Source: Porticoccaceae bacterium (lineage in GTDB: Bacteria > Pseudomonadota > Gammaproteobacteria > Pseudomonadales > Porticoccaceae). Taken from it: 8,474 bases of DNA. Position numbers and translations under genes: made by a program. Shown one piece after another: positions 6,311 through 8,474 of the stretch; position 1 is the first letter of the stretch; every line of letters begins with the position of its first letter. The stretch is from NCBI GenBank assembly GCA_019090225.1, contig JAHRWI010000244.1, positions 1 to 8,474 on the forward strand, written 5' to 3'. The notes under the pieces are model-generated. The model saw only the letters and a program-made list of their open reading frames with translations. It did no database searches and was not told where the DNA came from.

Positions 6311-7609
6311 ATGAATTTTCGATCTGCGCTGGTTCGACAGGTTTCGTTAAGTTTTATTCTGAATTCGTTTAACATAGTTTTTCTTTTAATGACTACCGTT
6401 ATTCTTGCTCGGAACATGGGTGCGGATGCTTTCGGAACTTATGTTGTTCAATTGTCGGTAGTTACGCTTCTATCAGTACTAATTTCATATGGAATGCCTA
6501 CATTTTTAACAAGAGAAATAGCCATTTCCGCAGGCCATAATGACCTATCTGGGGCGTATGCAGCAATACGCTTTGCACTAATTGTCTCTTCTATTCTGTT
6601 AATAGTTTTGTTTACGGGACTCGCCGCCATCAACGCTTACTACGAACCTATATTTTTAATTCAATTTGGAAGTGGCGCAATAATTTTTCTAATAGGCAAG
6701 GTTTACAGTGATATTTTTTCAGGTGTGCTTGTGGGCTTTGGTGAGATTTTTAAAGGGAAGCTAGTACACGCCGTATTAGCAGCCGGTATATTTCTAATCA
6801 TTCAAGTATATGTTGTCTTATTACTAGGCAGAGTTCCAACAATAGAGAAAGTGTTTTATATGCAAGCGGCGGGTGTTATTTTTTCATCAATTTTAGGAGC
6901 TTACTGGACGGTGAATATTCTTCATCGCCAAAATATCACTAGTAGAAAACAAATTAAGTGGAAGCTATGGATGGGTGAATGCCATCCGTTAATTTTGATT
7001 AATGGGATCGCGGCATTCAATCAAAATATAATATTAATTATTCTTGGACTTCAGTGTACACCTGAAGCAGTAGGGTTATATAGGATTGCGGATAGAGTAA
7101 GCGCGTTCTCTCTGTTTCTACGCAATTCGATTACTAGTGTTGTTTCGCCAATGATAGCTCGAGGTTGGGTGCTTGGCAAAAAGGGGGAAATAGAAAACAC
7201 TTTAAGGACTGTCTGTGTGACAAATGTATTATTTAATGCATCTTTCTTTACGATCTGCGTTATAGCTGGGAAGCCAATCATTTCAATTTTTTTTGGGGCG
7301 GAGTATGTTGACTCATGGCTTCCTTTGATCCTCTTGACTTTGGGTTATTTTATTGGGTCAATTTCAGGTTTTAATGGAGCGCTATTGACTATGTCCTCGC
7401 ACGCTAAAGTAGTATCTCTTATTCTTGGAGCTACAGTGGTATTGCAGATTGTGTTGACAATTCCTCTCGCGCATTTGTACATGGCATTTGGTGCGGCGAT
7501 TTCCGCTGCATTGACTATAGTTGCCAACGCGCTATTACTTTGGTGGCAGGCAAAAAAAAGGACGGGGCTTAATTGCTCCATAATTAGTAGTTTGGACAAA
7601 GCAAATTGA
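6311..7609 (+). CDS. Wzx-type polysaccharide flippase
   Basis: An integral inner-membrane protein of the polysaccharide transport (PST/MVF-like) superfamily. Such proteins flip undecaprenyl-linked O-antigen or capsule repeat units to the periplasm. From ATG 6311 it is 432 aa, the usual size, with about 12 hydrophobic segments. The N-terminus is typical: LVRQVSLSFILNSFNIVFLL, then ILARNMGADAFGTYV, and later SYGMPTFLTREIA. The motif PEAVGLYRIADRVSAF in the middle is also family-like. I prefer ATG 6311 because its product starts like relatives (MNFRSALVRQ) and AAAGG lies upstream, though 12 bases away. ATG 6287 would add eight residues but has no visible ribosome site. It is clearly more AT-rich than rne, as typical for exchanged O-antigen genes. 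The linkage specificity cannot be read from sequence. A gene symbol wzx is a functional guess only, so it is left blank. Confidence 0.88.
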   Translation: MNFRSALVRQVSLSFILNSFNIVFLLMTTVILARNMGADAFGTYVVQLSVVTLLSVLISYGMPTFLTREIAISAGHNDLSGAYAAIRFALIVSSILLIVLFTGLAAINAYYEPIFLIQFGSGAIIFLIGKVYSDIFSGVLVGFGEIFKGKLVHAVLAAGIFLIIQVYVVLLLGRVPTIEKVFYMQAAGVIFSSILGAYWTVNILHRQNITSRKQIKWKLWMGECHPLILINGIAAFNQNIILIILGLQCTPEAVGLYRIADRVSAFSLFLRNSITSVVSPMIARGWVLGKKGEIENTLRTVCVTNVLFNASFFTICVIAGKPIISIFFGAEYVDSWLPLILLTLGYFIGSISGFNGALLTMSSHAKVVSLILGATVVLQIVLTIPLAHLYMAFGAAISAALTIVANALLLWWQAKKRTGLNCSIISSLDKAN

Positions 7610-7612
7610 TAA

Positions 7613-7768
7613 ATGATAATTTCCAATAACTGTGAACTTATTTTTAGTCACATTCCAGGGCGTGGAGGCGCATCCTTGCGCTTATTACTTGCTGAGCATG
7701 ATAGTAGTAGCGGTAGGTTTACCGCTCATGGTGAGAAACACCCTATACTCGGTGAGCTTGATCAATGA
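7613..7768 (+). pseudogene. Sulfotransferase N-terminal remnant (51 codons)
   Basis: ATG 7613 follows the flippase stop directly (TGA TAA ATG), suggesting former translational coupling. The product includes CELIFSHIPGRGGASLRLLL and ends FTAHGEKHPILGELDQ, stop TGA 7766-7768. Carbohydrate sulfotransferases of the Sulfotransfer_2 type begin with a PAPS-binding loop of the form F.HIPKTGGTS; here the Lys-Thr of that loop is replaced by Gly-Arg and the Thr by Ala. A full enzyme would be ~200-250 aa. The next frame (MIEKNIKKYLIGFG, from 7765) may be the continuation after a frameshift, near the expected YFKFGFVRNP. The gene likely once added sulfate to the polysaccharide and is now dead. An 18-base hairpin, AGCGGTA-GGTT-TACCGCT, lies inside at 7709-7726. 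Confidence 0.55.
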
Positions 7769-7824
7769 TTGAAAAAAACATCAAAAAATATCTCATAGGT
7801 TTCGGTTAATAAGAGATTATTGCT

Positions 7825-8016
7825 TTGACAGAGTGGAAACTGGTGGAGCTCGATCGCACCCAGGAGCTCCAATCACGGAAGAAGATACATTCGATGCTTT
7901 TCAGTACCGATAACCGGAAGGCGAAAGGTACAGATAAAACGATAGTTGATATGTCTGTAGATACCAGGCAGGACAGGACAGTGCTAGGCCGCTACCCAGA
8001 GGATATTGCATTATAA
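7825..8016 (+). pseudogene. Possible sulfotransferase C-terminal remnant
   Basis: A 63-codon frame from TTG 7825 with no good ribosome site. Its end, VDTRQDRTVLGRYPEDIAL (residues 45-63), resembles the C-terminus of Sulfotransfer_2-type enzymes, where D-TRQ-V---Y--DI-LFGY is common. The N-terminal remnant of such a gene lies just upstream in a different frame, so the two may be the ends of one gene whose catalytic middle was deleted. Residues 1-44 match nothing I recognise. GGAGCTC and GAGCTCC form an inverted repeat near its start (about 7844-7869). The alternative is a chance ORF; the link is tentative. Confidence 0.35.
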
Positions 8017-8021
8017 AAAAG

Positions 8022-8048
8022 TCTGGTGGTTTGTGCCAGAAAATTTTT
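8022..8048 (+). terminator. Weak terminator-like hairpin
   Basis: TCTGG (8022-8026) pairs with CCAGA (8036-8040) across a nine-base loop, followed by AAATTTTT. It has A-runs before and a T-run after, but the stem is only five pairs, so it may terminate poorly or not at all. It lies between the sulfotransferase remnant and the next gene. Confidence 0.25.
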
Positions 8049-8095
8049 AGGCTGAGATACGCCTTAAGAAGGATAGTGTTTTAGAAGGTGGTTGA

Positions 8096-8474
8096 ATGGC
8101 AAAGATACATCGGCAAGTATATTATTTGTTAATGTGGGCGCTAGCTGTAACCTGCGTTATGTTGCCGAATTCATTGCAGGTTTTTTCTGCACTTACATTG
8201 GGATTGGCTTCGGTTTTTGCAATGCTCATTGCGAAGCACGAGCGTGCACTTGTGTATTTGATGGGGTTTTGGCTGATTACTAGTATCGTAACACTGCTGT
8301 ACATTTTGGTAGGCCTGCATAATGGCGCTTCACTAGAGAGTGTGTATCAGGTATCGCTAGTTTATATTATTTTTCCTCTGGCTTGGCTTCTATGTTTAAA
8401 TTGCTTAGTAGATAAGGTTTCCCTCAATTTTATAGTGAAATGCCTAATAATTTGTGGGCTTATTTCATGTCTAA
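8096..8474 (+). CDS. Multi-span membrane protein, probable Wzy-type polymerase or O-antigen ligase (partial)
   Basis: ATG 8096 has a strong ribosome site, AAGGTG (8085-8090), five bases upstream. The frame stays open for 126 codons to the right edge. The product starts MAKIHRQVYYLLMWALAVTC and shows hydrophobic spans at about 7-23, 27-46, 50-72, 82-103 and 110-126. The spans are separated by short loops such as AKHERALV and HNGASLESVYQ. This succession from the N-terminus, directly downstream of a flippase, is what Wzy polymerases and WaaL-like ligases show; both have 10-12 spans and little sequence conservation. The defining large periplasmic loop would be beyond the window, so the exact role is inference from position and topology. 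No lesion is seen in the visible part. Confidence 0.7.
   Translation, partial: MAKIHRQVYYLLMWALAVTCVMLPNSLQVFSALTLGLASVFAMLIAKHERALVYLMGFWLITSIVTLLYILVGLHNGASLESVYQVSLVYIIFPLAWLLCLNCLVDKVSLNFIVKCLIICGLISCL

Noticed and set aside
7706..7717. GCGGTAG resembling the ops/JUMPstart element of polysaccharide operons
   Set aside because: It lies within the sulfotransferase remnant, is part of a hairpin there, lacks the rest of the JUMPstart sequence, and is not at the head of the cluster.
8092..8283. 63-codon ORF starting TTG at 8092
   Set aside because: The overlapping frame from ATG 8096 has a strong ribosome site, stays open to the window edge and encodes a coherent membrane protein.

Overview
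The window is chromosomal DNA from a gammaproteobacterium. The evidence is the divergent rluC / rne pair, an RNase E whose catalytic half matches the E. coli enzyme residue for residue at the key sites, and NDPR motifs in the scaffold tail of the kind I associate with pseudomonads and relatives. My best guess is a marine Pseudomonadales/Cellvibrionales-type organism; this is inference from remembered sequences, not a search.

Layout. (1) Positions 1-728, minus strand: the 5' three quarters of rluC (23S rRNA pseudouridine synthase), running off the left edge. (2) 729-1657: a long intergenic region of 929 bp with no convincing gene. It carries a good plus-strand promoter near 795-823 and is probably the unusually long leader of rne. 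(3) 1658-4816: rne, complete. (4) 4844-4971: a strong stable-RNA promoter and tRNA-Ser(UGA) with an encoded CCA. (5) 4972-5535: a junction zone of mobile-element debris. It holds an IS1595-family transposase start with its outer terminal repeat, a possible IS3-type end, and two poly-C tracts. (6) 5536-8474: part of a surface polysaccharide (O-antigen or capsule type) cluster, clearly more AT-rich from 6300 on. It contains a rearranged nucleotide-sugar gene remnant, an intact Wzx-type flippase, the broken ends of a sulfotransferase gene, and the start of a multi-membrane-span protein that is probably a Wzy-type polymerase or ligase and runs off the right edge.

How it fits together. The left half is conserved housekeeping RNA metabolism: rRNA modification, RNA decay and a tRNA. 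The tRNA-Ser marks the edge of a variable polysaccharide island. Only the membrane transport/polymerisation genes look whole. The tailoring genes (UDP-GlcNAc dehydrogenase/epimerase and sulfotransferase) are deletion scars.

Most interesting observation: the 5536-6209 remnant appears to fuse the first ~19 codons of a TviB/WbpO-type dehydrogenase to a TviC/WbpP-type epimerase. Three successive deletions are all in frame, and at least two lie at short sequences shared by the two ends. One later frameshift follows. I see no new defence system, CRISPR array or other clearly undescribed machinery.
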